From CALHKP01 sp963558075 (GTDB lineage Bacteria > Bacillota > Clostridia > Peptostreptococcales > Anaerovoracaceae): 21,371 nt of DNA. The stretch lies in the NCBI GenBank assembly GCA_963558075.1, contig CAUWFN010000036.1, positions 1-21,371 on the forward strand, read 5' to 3'. Positions 1-9,000 of the stretch are shown here, one piece after another; within the stretch, counting starts at the first letter, position 1; the number at the start of each line of letters is the position of its first letter. Below the pieces are notes generated by a model. That model worked only from the letters and a program-made list of their open reading frames with translations. It was not told where the DNA came from and searched no databases. The translations under genes and the position numbers were made by a program.

Positions 1-1
1 T

Positions 2-1534
2 TATGCTTTTTTGAAGAAGAAAACAGGGTTTTCTCTTCTGATGCCGGGATTTGTTATGTTTTTAATAATTTACGGTACATGCGCTATGTGGGCTGTATCA
101 GTGAAGCGTGCAGTCTTGCTTATTTTTCTAAAACTTATTGCAGAGTATACGGATAGACCCTTTGACCTTTCGACGGGAACATGCGCAGCGGCATTTATAG
201 TCTGCATGGCGAATCCATATACAGCATTTTCTGCAGGTTTTCAGCTTTCATTTCTTGCAGTTTGTATACTTTCCTTTGTTCCAAGAGCTGTTGAAAGAGT
301 GAGCACAAAGAAAGCATATGGCCCGTTTATAATTCAGATACTGCTTGCACCTTACATATGCCATGTCTTCAATTATTTTTCCGTTTCGGGGTTTATTGCA
401 AATATTCCTGTAATATTTATCATAAGTATATTTGTTCCTGCTGGGATTTTTTCTTTCCTTTTTTATATAGTATCTGGGGCAGTTTTTCCATTGTCGGAAA
501 AACTTTTGGCAAGGCTTGGCAATCTAACCGTTTGGATTAACGATTTTTTCTATTTTGACGGAAAGGGTGCCTGGGATGTTAAATCAGAAGGAGTTTATGC
601 CGTAGTATTTGTTTATCTTGTTATTTTTTTTCTGTCATCAGAGAATTTTACAATCGATGTGATTCGTAGAAGCGTCAAGAGAATTTCTTATAAAGTGTGC
701 GTAATACTTCTCGCATCAATTATGATATGGGTGCAGGGTTTTGGTGTTTTTTTTCGAAACGAAACTGAGAAAATGGCGCCGTACGGACTTTTCAGAAAAT
801 CATCTATTGTGTTTACAGATATGAACAAAGCCGAGTGCACTCACGTGCGTCTTTGCGGCGGAATTGACATTCTGATAGATGGAGGGGTAAATCAGGCATA
901 TAACACGGGAGAAAAAGGAATAAAGCCATATCTTTTGAAAAACGGCGTAGATAACATTGACGCTGCAATTCCTACTGCAATTGACAAAAGGCACTATTTG
1001 GGGCTCTTTCAGCTAAGTAGATGTTTTGATGTGAAGGAAAATCTACTCTGGGCAAAGGCAGGGGATGTAATTTCAGCTGGAGAAGGTGGCAGGGTTGAGG
1101 TTCTCTGGCCGGAAAGCTTTGATCTTACTAATCTTTCTTCTGCTGATAATAGAAAAGTCATCAAAGTAGATGCTGGGAGTGTTTCGTGCATAATATACGG
1201 CGGCCTCGATGAAAAAAACGAAAAGGCATTTATCGAAAAATATTTAGGGACAGATAGTCTTTGCTGTGATATAGTAAAAATATCTTTCCCAGAAGATGGA
1301 ATTGTTTCTGCAGAGGCATTTCTCGATATAGCAAAGCCTGAGTTTGCTGTGATTTCAGCGAGTGGAGTAGGACGAGATGGTCTTGATGAAATTATTGAAA
1401 ATATTCGCAAAAAAGATATAATACTGTATAGAACGGATATTCTTGGGGCCGTAGGGATTATTGGAGAGAAGGAGAAAATAAGAGTATGTACGCAGCAAAA
1501 AAACATGCGTTTAAAATATTTAATGAAAAATTAA
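2..1534 (+). CDS. comEC: ComEC/Rec2 DNA-uptake channel, C-terminal part (5' truncated by window edge)
   Basis: ComEC forms the inner-membrane channel for single-stranded DNA during natural transformation. The reading frame is open to the left edge (codons from base 2), so the N-terminal part lies outside; a TTG at 11 is not a credible start. What is seen: the later part of the Competence membrane domain, several hydrophobic segments up to about base 760, with the family signature SAGFQLSFLAV near base 230. After about base 800 follows a soluble domain corresponding to the family's C-terminal metallo-beta-lactamase fold, ILIDGG being the recognisable piece. The usual metal-binding motifs are degenerate there: HxDxDH reads AIDKRH, and the HHGS region reads FPEDG. 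The gene overlaps holA by 49 nt, a typical clostridial neighbourhood. The family call is firm; active DNA uptake is uncertain. Confidence 0.87.
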   Translation, partial: YAFLKKKTGFSLLMPGFVMFLIIYGTCAMWAVSVKRAVLLIFLKLIAEYTDRPFDLSTGTCAAAFIVCMANPYTAFSAGFQLSFLAVCILSFVPRAVERVSTKKAYGPFIIQILLAPYICHVFNYFSVSGFIANIPVIFIISIFVPAGIFSFLFYIVSGAVFPLSEKLLARLGNLTVWINDFFYFDGKGAWDVKSEGVYAVVFVYLVIFFLSSENFTIDVIRRSVKRISYKVCVILLASIMIWVQGFGVFFRNETEKMAPYGLFRKSSIVFTDMNKAECTHVRLCGGIDILIDGGVNQAYNTGEKGIKPYLLKNGVDNIDAAIPTAIDKRHYLGLFQLSRCFDVKENLLWAKAGDVISAGEGGRVEVLWPESFDLTNLSSADNRKVIKVDAGSVSCIIYGGLDEKNEKAFIEKYLGTDSLCCDIVKISFPEDGIVSAEAFLDIAKPEFAVISASGVGRDGLDEIIENIRKKDIILYRTDILGAVGIIGEKEKIRVCTQQKNMRLKYLMKN

Positions 1535-2559
1535 AAAAGGACAGTCTTGAGAATGTAATATATCTTCACGGTACAGAAGGTTACCTTATTAGCTGGGCGC
1601 TTGAGAGCATAGTCAAAAGGTATGTATCGCCTCAGGCGAGAGATTTTGATTACATACGTCTCGATTCAGAGATAGAATCTATCGATGAGATTATAGGTGC
1701 TTGCGAGACCTTTTCTATGTTTTCGCAGTACAGAGTTGTCTGGATAAGAGATCTTGAGCTTTTGAAAAAAAATAGAATGAAAAATATTTCAGAGGCTGAT
1801 TGCGACAGACTATGCGAATATCTAAAATCCCCAAACGAGGGAACTTTGATTATTTTTTCAAACGAAAAAACACCAGGAGAGCAGGATAATCAGCGCAAAG
1901 AAAAAGCTTCGAAACTAGAGAAAATGCTAAAATCAAAGGCGGGCTGCTACGAGCTGAATAGTCTAGACAAGAAGGATCTAAAATCATTTATACAGAAAAG
2001 GTTTAGAGCATCAGGAATCGACATTTCACCGGCTCTTGTGAGCTATATGATAGATGCTAGCGGATACTATAACAAAGAAAGTGACTATAATCTCTACAGT
2101 CTGGAGAACGATATATTCAAAATAGTTTCTCACTGCTTGCAAGATTCAGTTTCTAGAAACGATATAGATGAGTTGATATGTGCAGATGAGGAGACTTTTG
2201 TATTTAATTTTCTCGATGCTATAGGGGCAAACGACAAGTCAAAGGCATTCATGCTGCTAAATAATATGATCAAGGATTCGCCGGACAATGTATTTGGTAT
2301 AATTGCCCAGATTGTGTCCCAGTTTGAGCTTATGCTGACAATCAGACAGATGCAAAACCAAAACAAAGTAATTTCAGAAATTTGTAAGGTTACGGGCAAA
2401 GGTGAATTTCGAGTAAAAAAGCTGGCAGGTCATGCTAGACGTTACTCGGTTTCTGAGCTCAAGGAAATACTGATTTCCATATACGATACTGAAAAAAATA
2501 TAAAGAGCGGACTTCTAAAGGAGCAGCTTGCGCTTGAACTCTTTGTTGCAAAGATATAG
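1486..2559 (+). CDS. holA: DNA polymerase III delta subunit
   Basis: HolA is the delta subunit of the clamp loader and opens the beta sliding clamp during replication. The 357-residue product has the usual length (about 340) and the family's N-terminal pattern: YLHGTEGYLISWALESI, then DFDYIRLDSE, then an acidic segment with MFSQYRVVWIRDLELL. The end has the helical C-terminal collar pattern FRVKKLAGHARRYS...KSGLLKEQLALELF. As in other delta subunits there is no functional Walker A motif. The ATG at 1486 lies inside the comEC end and is preceded by GGAGAGAAGGAG (1463-1474) at 11 nt, so the 49-nt overlap looks real and suggests translational coupling to comEC. Adjacency to comEC is common in Firmicutes and supports the call. 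Confidence 0.92.
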   Translation: MYAAKKHAFKIFNEKLKKDSLENVIYLHGTEGYLISWALESIVKRYVSPQARDFDYIRLDSEIESIDEIIGACETFSMFSQYRVVWIRDLELLKKNRMKNISEADCDRLCEYLKSPNEGTLIIFSNEKTPGEQDNQRKEKASKLEKMLKSKAGCYELNSLDKKDLKSFIQKRFRASGIDISPALVSYMIDASGYYNKESDYNLYSLENDIFKIVSHCLQDSVSRNDIDELICADEETFVFNFLDAIGANDKSKAFMLLNNMIKDSPDNVFGIIAQIVSQFELMLTIRQMQNQNKVISEICKVTGKGEFRVKKLAGHARRYSVSELKEILISIYDTEKNIKSGLLKEQLALELFVAKI

Positions 2560-2597
2560 CAAGGGATAAATTGAGGAAAGGAAAAGGATAGAAAATA

Positions 2598-3494
2598 ATG
2601 AAAACACAGTTTAAAGCCGATATGATGCTGGTTCTTGTAACATTGTGCTGGGGCGTTTCATATTATCTGATGGATGTTGCGCTAGCCGATATGGGACCGT
2701 TTACTCTTAATATGTATAGATTCCTCGGAGCGTTTTTCATAGCGGGAATCTTCTCTTTTAACAAACTGAAGACAGTTAACAAAACAACGCTCAAATACAG
2801 TTTGCTTGTCGGAGCAGCTCTTGTATTCGTATATACAGGTGCAACCTTCGGCGTAAAATATACTACACTTTCAAACTCAGGATTTTTATGTGCGCTAACA
2901 GTAATTTTTGTGCCTATTTTTGAACTCATACTGTTTAGAAAGAAACCGCAGCGCAAAGTAGTGGTATCAGTTACACTTAGCCTTATAGGTATAATGCTTC
3001 TGACGCTCAAGGACGACTTTTCTATAAACATGGGGAACCTGAAGGGCGACCTTCTGTCCATGATGTGTGCCGTATCATATGCCCTTGACCTCATAATTAC
3101 AGACAGGGCAGTTTCTGATGAGAGAGTTAATGCTTATCAGCTTGGTGTTTTTCAGCTTGGCGTTACAGGCGTTTTGATGATGGCATTATCATTTACATTT
3201 GAAACACCGGTTATACCATCGACTCCGGAGGTTTTATGGAGCACAATATTCCTATCTGTATTCTGCACAGGTGTTGCGTTTATTGTTCAGGCAATTGCAC
3301 AGCAGTATACAACGCCTTCACACGTAGGAATTATATTTACTCTTGAACCTGTATTTGCAGGAATTGTTGCATTCCTGTTTGCAGGTGAAATTTTAACACC
3401 AAAGGCATATCTTGGAGCAGCTCTTATGATATGTGCACTAGTTCTGACAGAATCCAACTTTGATTTTGGCAAAAAGAAAAAAAGGATGCAGTAA
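2598..3494 (+). CDS. EamA/DMT-family transporter, substrate unknown
   Basis: A 298-residue, very hydrophobic protein with the layout of the drug/metabolite transporter superfamily: about ten membrane segments in two tandem EamA repeats, roughly residues 7-135 and 150-290. Signatures seen are LVTLCWGVSYYLMDVAL at the start of repeat 1, ALVFVYTGATFGVKYTTLS in its second half, and TTPSHVGIIFTLEPVFAGI in repeat 2, followed by a short basic tail (KKKKRMQ). Members of the family export amino acids, nucleosides, metabolites or drugs, and the sequence does not tell the substrate. The gene follows holA by 38 nt with AAAAGGA (2582-2588) as ribosome binding site. I see no promoter of its own, so it is probably read through from comEC-holA and ends at the terminator at 3528. 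Confidence 0.85.
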   Translation: MKTQFKADMMLVLVTLCWGVSYYLMDVALADMGPFTLNMYRFLGAFFIAGIFSFNKLKTVNKTTLKYSLLVGAALVFVYTGATFGVKYTTLSNSGFLCALTVIFVPIFELILFRKKPQRKVVVSVTLSLIGIMLLTLKDDFSINMGNLKGDLLSMMCAVSYALDLIITDRAVSDERVNAYQLGVFQLGVTGVLMMALSFTFETPVIPSTPEVLWSTIFLSVFCTGVAFIVQAIAQQYTTPSHVGIIFTLEPVFAGIVAFLFAGEILTPKAYLGAALMICALVLTESNFDFGKKKKRMQ

Positions 3495-3527
3495 AAACAA
3501 AATAAACAAAAATCCAGTGATTTACAC

Positions 3528-3564
3528 AAAGACAGCCTTCTGAAAATTTTCGGCTGTCTTTTTT
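3528..3564 (+). terminator. Intrinsic terminator after the EamA gene
   Basis: Perfect 10-bp stem AAAGACAGCC (3528-3537) / GGCTGTCTTT (3552-3561) around a 14-nt AT-rich interior that contains the palindrome GAAAATTTTC, followed by a T run to 3564. It lies 34 nt after the transporter stop codon and separates the comEC-holA unit from the hydrogenase operon. Confidence 0.85.
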
Positions 3565-3643
3565 GTTTCTGAATAATAAAAAATAAAGACCAAATCTGTA
3601 TGTGTTGTCAAAAAGTATACATTGAAGATATGGTGTATAATTG

Positions 3644-3653
3644 TCAAATTTGA
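3644..3653. promoter_or_regulatory. Perfect palindrome abutting the -35 box of the redox operon
   Basis: TCAAATTTGA is a perfect 10-bp inverted repeat that ends at the base before the -35 hexamer. TTGTCAAA, which contains its left part, also occurs at 3605-3612, 36 bp upstream. The position suits an operator, but the motif does not match the Rex consensus usually looked for upstream of redox genes, so the binding protein is unknown. AT-rich palindromes also arise by chance. Confidence 0.3.
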
Positions 3654-3682
3654 TTGATTTTATATACATTTCAAAGTATAAT
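3654..3682 (+). promoter_or_regulatory. Sigma-A-type promoter of the NuoE/NuoF/chimera operon
   Basis: TTGATT (3654-3659) and TATAAT (3677-3682) are separated by an optimal 17 bp. Transcription would start near 3689 and give a leader of about 55 nt before the ATG at 3745. A perfect -10 and strong ribosome binding sites agree with a highly expressed operon. Another TATAAT at 3636 lacks a partner -35. Confidence 0.7.
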
Positions 3683-3744
3683 GAGTTCGTACGTTTGGTT
3701 TATCACTTTTATATGAGAAATAAATAAGGTAGGAGGAATTTATC

Positions 3745-4251
3745 ATGTGTGAAAAATGTTGCTGTGGAAACAACACAGAACAGTTCGCAGAACTGAAACC
3801 GGTATTAGATAAGTATGCTAAAGTACCCGGAAGCCTGATTACAATTCTTCAGAATGCACAGGATATCTATGGATATCTTTCAATTGATGTTATCAATCAC
3901 ATTTCTGAAGCAACAGGCATTAAACCAGCTAAAATTTATGGAGTTGCTACTTTCTATGCTCAGTTCAGACTGCAGCCTATCGGAAAATACCTGATTATGC
4001 TTTGCCAGGGTACTGCGTGCCACGTAAACGGATCAGAAATGATAGAAGAAGCAGTTTGCGAATACCTGAACATCAAAGATGGAGAAACAACAGAAGATGG
4101 ACTGTTCACACTTAACAATGTAGCATGTCTGGGATGCTGTTCACTTGCACCAGTTATGATGATTCAGAGTGCTGACGGCAATGAGACTTACGGAAACCTT
4201 ACAAAAGACAAGGTAGTTAAGATTCTTGCTGAACTCAAGGAAAGAGGCTAG
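3745..4251 (+). CDS. hydC: NuoE-like [2Fe-2S] subunit of an NAD-linked bifurcating hydrogenase (HydC/HndA type)
   Basis: Thioredoxin-fold [2Fe-2S] subunit, homologous to complex I NuoE, which partners the NuoF-like flavin subunit and takes part in electron transfer near the FMN. The 168 residues have the expected length. The ligands are visible as C87-x4-C92 (CQGTAC) and C128-x3-C132 (CLGCC), and the N-terminal helical part contains the family motif KIYGVATFYAQF. The ATG at 3745 has AGGAGG (3731-3736) at 8 nt. An odd feature is the extreme N-terminus MCEKCCCGN, with four extra cysteines that are not part of the NuoE site. First gene of a three-gene operon, with the next gene's ribosome binding site starting at the stop codon. 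The symbol follows Thermotoga naming and is by homology only. Confidence 0.9.
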   Translation: MCEKCCCGNNTEQFAELKPVLDKYAKVPGSLITILQNAQDIYGYLSIDVINHISEATGIKPAKIYGVATFYAQFRLQPIGKYLIMLCQGTACHVNGSEMIEEAVCEYLNIKDGETTEDGLFTLNNVACLGCCSLAPVMMIQSADGNETYGNLTKDKVVKILAELKERG

Positions 4252-4262
4252 GAGGTGTGCAG

Positions 4263-6011
4263 ATGAAGATTATAATTGGACAGGGAAGCTGCGGTATCGC
4301 AACCGGAGCAAAGAAAACTCAGGCAGAGTTTGAAGCACAGCTGAAGGCAAATAATCTTGACACTGTGCTTGATATAACAGGATGCGTAGGTACATGCTAT
4401 CTTGAACCTATTGTAGACGTATACGAAGATAATGGAGACATGACAAGATATGTAAAGGTTCAGCCTGACAAGGTAGAAAGAATCGTAAAAGAACATATCA
4501 TGGGTGGAACTCCTGTAGAAGAATATGCTATTACTGACGAAGACAAGACATTCCTTGACAAGCAGACAAGAGTTGTACTTAGACACTGCGGTCTGATTAA
4601 TCCAGAAAAAATCGAGGAATACCTTGCAGTTGGCGGCTATGAAGCAACAAAGAAAGTTGTTACTTCAATGACTCAGGACGAAGTAATCGACGAAATCAAG
4701 GTTGCAGGACTTAGAGGAAGAGGCGGTGCTGGATTCCCTACATGGTTCAAATGGAATGCCGCAAAAGGAAACTCAGGAAAAGACAAATATATTGTATGTA
4801 ATGCGGACGAAGGAGATCCAGGTGCATTCATGGACCGTTCCGTATTAGAAGGTGACCCTCATGCGCTTATCGAAGGTATGATCATCGGCGGATTTGCTAT
4901 GGGCGCAACAGAAGGTATCATCTACTGCCGTGCTGAGTACCCACTTGCAATCAAGAGACTAGAAAACGCTATGGCTCAGGCTAGAGAAAAAGGTTTCTTA
5001 GGAAAAGACATCTTCGGAAGCGGATATGACTTCGACCTAAGAATCAAAGCCGGTGCTGGCGCATTCGTATGTGGTGAAGAAACAGCTCTTATCGCATCAC
5101 TTGAAGGTGAAAGAGGTATGCCTAGACTAAAACCTCCTTTCCCAGCAGCAAAAGGATACTGGCAGCAGCCTACAAACATCAATAACGTAGAAACTCTTGC
5201 AAACGTTCCATGGATCATCATGAACGGTGGAGCTGCATTTGGTTCAATGGGTACAGAAAAATCCAAAGGAACAAAAGTATTCGCTCTTGCAGGAAAGATT
5301 AAGAAGGGCGGACTTGTTGAAGTTCCAATGGGTCTTGCACTAAAAGACGTTATTTTTGGAATCGGCGGCGGAATCAAAAACGACAAGGGATTCAAGGCTG
5401 TTCAGATGGGTGGACCATCAGGCGGATGTATTCCTGCTGAATTAATAGACACTCCTGTAACATACGAAGACATCAACAAGACTGGTGCTATCGTAGGTTC
5501 AGGCGGTATGATTGTAATGGACGAGGATACTTGTATGGTAGACATGGCAAGATACTTCCTTGACTTTACAAGAAAAGAATCATGCGGTAAATGTAACTAC
5601 TGCAGAATCGGTACAAAGAGAATGCTTGAAATTCTTGAAAGAATTACAAAAGGTGAAGGTAAAGACGGCGATATCGAACTGTTAGAAGAACTTGCAGCAA
5701 AGATCAAAGACGGTTCACTTTGCGGACTAGGCCAGACTGCACCTAACCCTGTTCTTACTACTCTCAAGTACTTCAGAAATGAATACGAAGACCACATTTA
5801 CAACCACACATGCACAGCAAAATCATGTAAATCACTTATCAGCTACGAAATTACTGACAAGTGTATCGGATGCACTGCATGCGCTAAGAAGTGTCCTGTT
5901 GGTGCTATCACAGGTACAGTTAAGAACCAGCATGTAATCGACAAAGACATTTGTATCAAGTGCGGCAAGTGCGAAGAAACATGTAAATTCGGCGCAGTTG
6001 AGAGAAAGTAG
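4263..6011 (+). CDS. hydB: NuoF-like NADH/FMN subunit with N-terminal [2Fe-2S] and C-terminal 2x[4Fe-4S] domains (HydB/HndC type)
   Basis: Flavin subunit that exchanges electrons between NAD(H) and iron-sulfur clusters; in bifurcating hydrogenases it is the proposed bifurcation site. From an ATG at 4263 it has 582 residues. Domains in order: an N-terminal thioredoxin-like domain with C10, C41 and C45 (about 1-80); the NuoF core with GLRGRGGAGFPT (149-160), NADEGDPG (180-187) and GEETALIASLEG (271-282) for FMN and NADH; the [4Fe-4S] site C441, C444, C447, C487; and a ferredoxin with C534/C537/C540/C544 and C564/C567/C570/C574. This is the full HydB architecture. AGGAGG (4250-4255) overlaps the previous stop and sits 7 nt before the ATG, which favours it over a GTG at 4257. 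The frame is intact with all cluster ligands except a fourth N-terminal Cys. Confidence 0.93.
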   Translation: MKIIIGQGSCGIATGAKKTQAEFEAQLKANNLDTVLDITGCVGTCYLEPIVDVYEDNGDMTRYVKVQPDKVERIVKEHIMGGTPVEEYAITDEDKTFLDKQTRVVLRHCGLINPEKIEEYLAVGGYEATKKVVTSMTQDEVIDEIKVAGLRGRGGAGFPTWFKWNAAKGNSGKDKYIVCNADEGDPGAFMDRSVLEGDPHALIEGMIIGGFAMGATEGIIYCRAEYPLAIKRLENAMAQAREKGFLGKDIFGSGYDFDLRIKAGAGAFVCGEETALIASLEGERGMPRLKPPFPAAKGYWQQPTNINNVETLANVPWIIMNGGAAFGSMGTEKSKGTKVFALAGKIKKGGLVEVPMGLALKDVIFGIGGGIKNDKGFKAVQMGGPSGGCIPAELIDTPVTYEDINKTGAIVGSGGMIVMDEDTCMVDMARYFLDFTRKESCGKCNYCRIGTKRMLEILERITKGEGKDGDIELLEELAAKIKDGSLCGLGQTAPNPVLTTLKYFRNEYEDHIYNHTCTAKSCKSLISYEITDKCIGCTACAKKCPVGAITGTVKNQHVIDKDICIKCGKCEETCKFGAVERK

Positions 6012-6025
6012 GAAGGAGGGAAAAA

Positions 6026-9000
6026 ATGAATAAATTCAGACTAAATATTAACGGCAAAGAAGTAACTGGCGTTTCAGGACAGACTATCCTGGAAGTTGCA
6101 AGAGAAAACGACATTTTCATCCCTACTCTTTGCTATGACGAAAGAACAAAGATTTACGGATCATGCGGACTTTGTGTATGTGAGGTAGAAGGAAACCCTA
6201 AACTATGCAAAGCATGTGCAACAACAATTGCACCAGGCATGGTAGTACAGACAAATACAGAAAGAGTTATCGAATCAAGAAAGACAAACTTAGAGCTTCT
6301 GATTTCAAACCACAATGGTGATTGTAAAGCTCCATGTTCACTTGCATGTCCTGCAGGAACTGACTGCCAGGGATATGTTGGTCTTATCGCAAATGGCGAA
6401 TTCGAAAAAGCAAACGAACTGATCAAAGACAAGATTCCACTACCTGCATCAATCGGTAGAGTTTGTCCTCACCCATGTGAAGACAAGTGCAGAAGAGGAC
6501 TTGTTGATGAACCTATCAGCATTCAGTTCCTAAAGAGATTTGCAGCAGACTACGATCTAATGGAAGAATACAACTTTGTTCCTGAAATCGCAGATTCAAC
6601 TGGAAAATCAGTTGCAATTATCGGTGGTGGACCTATGGGTCTTACAGCTGCATACTTCCTAAGACAGAAGGGTCACGATGTTACAATCTTTGATGCTATG
6701 CCTAAGCTTGGCGGTATGCTGAGATATGGTATTCCTGAATACAGACTTCCAAAAGAAGTTCTAGATGCAGAAATCGATATCATCGCATCAATGGGCGTAG
6801 AAATGGTTCCAAACACTAAGATTGGCGAAGATCTTTCATTTGAAACAATCAGAGAAGATTACGATGCAGTAGTTCTAGGTATCGGTGCATGGGTTTCAAC
6901 AGGCGTTGGATGCCCTGGCGAAGATGCTGAAGGCGTTATCGGCGGTATCGACTTCCTGAGAAAAGTAGTTAGAAACGAATACATCGACTTCGGCAAGAAG
7001 GTTGCTATTGTCGGCGGCGGAAACACTGCTATGGACGCATGCAGAACAGCAGTAAGACTTGGTGCTGAAGAAGTATATAACATCTACAGAAGAACAAAAG
7101 ACGAAATGCCTGCTGACAGACTAGAAATCGAAGAAGGCGAAGAAGAAGGCGTAATCTTCAAGAACCTAACAAACCCACTTGAGTTTGTAAAAGATGAAAA
7201 TGGTCACGTAAAACAGGTAGTACTTCAGGTTATGGAACTTGGCGAACCTGATGCATCAGGCAGAAGAAAGCCAGTACCAGTAGAAGGAAAGACAGAAGTT
7301 TTAGACGTAGATACTGTAATCCTAGCTATCGGACAGAAGGTAGATGCTAGCGCATTTGATGTTGATAAGACAAAGAAAGGTGCTATCGCATACGACAAGG
7401 CTACATACATGACAAGCATCCCTGGCGTATTTGCTGGTGGAGACTGCGGTAACGACAAGATTTCTATCGCAATCGAATCAATCGCAGATGCTAACAAGCT
7501 AGTTGAAATCGTAGATGCATACCTAGCTGGAGAAGCTGTTTCATACGAAAAACCATTCTTCGTAGAAAGAAATGATATCACAGAAAAGACATTCGAAGAT
7601 AGAGAAAGACTATGCAGAGAAAAGGCAGACCAGCTTTCAGCTATCGAAAGAAAAGACAACTTCTCAGAAGTAGTTTACGATGGTCTTCTAGAAGATCAGG
7701 CTGTAGCAGAAGCTTCAAGATGTCTAGAATGCGGATGCCACGACTTCTACGAATGTAAGCTTGTAGAACTTGCTAACGAATATGATGTTGAACCTGCAAG
7801 ATTCGACGGAGAAAAGAACCTTGTTGAATTCGAAGATGCACATCCATTCATCATCAGAGATCCAAACAAGTGTATCCTTTGCGGACTTTGCGTAAGAGTC
7901 TGTGACGAAGTTATGGGCGTTGGAGCTCTTGGACTTGTTAACAGAGGATTTGACACAGTTGTTAAACCTGCATTTGGTCACTCACTTGCTGAAGCAGGAT
8001 GCGAAAGCTGCGGTCAGTGCGTATCAGTTTGTCCAGTAGGTGCTCTTCAGGAAAGACTAACTATCCAGAAGGAAGTTCCTCTAGATACAGATATCACAGA
8101 AACAACTTGCGCTAACTGTGCAGTTGGATGTTCATTCGAACTTGAATCATACGGCGATATGCTGATCAAAACAAACCCTGACAAGGAAGGCTATGTAAAC
8201 AAAGGTCTATGCTGTGCAAAGGGTAAATGGGGCTTTGATGCAGCACTTCTAGAAGGCAAAATCGTAGATCCAATGATCAAAGACGGTGATGACTTCAGAC
8301 TTGCTGATTACCACGAAGCACTTGTTATGGCAGCAAAGAAGATGGAAGCTGTAAAAGTAAGACATGGAATTGACTCAATTGCAGTAGCAATTTCAGACAG
8401 ATATACAAACGAAGAAGCTTATGCAATCAGAAAGTTTGCAAGAGTTCTTGGAGCAAAGACATTCTGCTTCAACAACAGACACAACGCACTTGTTGATGTT
8501 CTAGGACTTGATGCTTCTCCAAACACAATCGACGAACTTCTTTCAACAGAAGTAATCCTTGTACCTGCATTCATCAAAGGCAAGGCTGCAGTAATCTGGA
8601 ACAAGATTAAGCAGGCTGCTGAAGCAGGCGCTAAGGTTATCGTAATCAACACACCAGAAGCTGACAGCAAATTCGAATTTGCAAGCAAGCTTGTAACTGT
8701 AGAAAACGATACAGAATTCCTAAAGGAAATCGCAAAAGCTCTAATCGAAGACGGTAAGACTTCAAATGCTCCTGGATTCGAAGAATTCAAGGCATCAGTT
8801 GAAGGCGTAACTGTAACAGACGATGCTAGAGAAATCGCTGCTATGTACGCAAATGCAAAGAAAGCAATGATCGTATTCGAACAGAACGTTGTTTCTGTAG
8901 AAGCAGCAGAAATCCTTGCTGACATCGCAGTAGTTTCTGGACATATCGGAAGCCCAAGAGATGGTATCTTAGAAGTTAAGTCAAAGAACAACTCACAGGG

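Noticed and set aside
3605..3641. A second promoter using TTGTCA (3605) and TATAAT (3636)
   Set aside because: The spacer is 25 bp, too long for sigma-A, and no better -35 lies at 16-18 bp. The downstream pair at 3654/3677 is optimal.
4257..4262. GTG start for the NuoF-like gene at 4257
   Set aside because: It is only 1 nt behind the AGGAGG motif; the ATG at 4263 has proper 7-nt spacing.
8477..8479. Possible selenocysteine at the formate dehydrogenase active site
   Set aside because: The codon is AGA (Arg), not TGA, and the frame continues without any internal TGA, so no Sec can be present.
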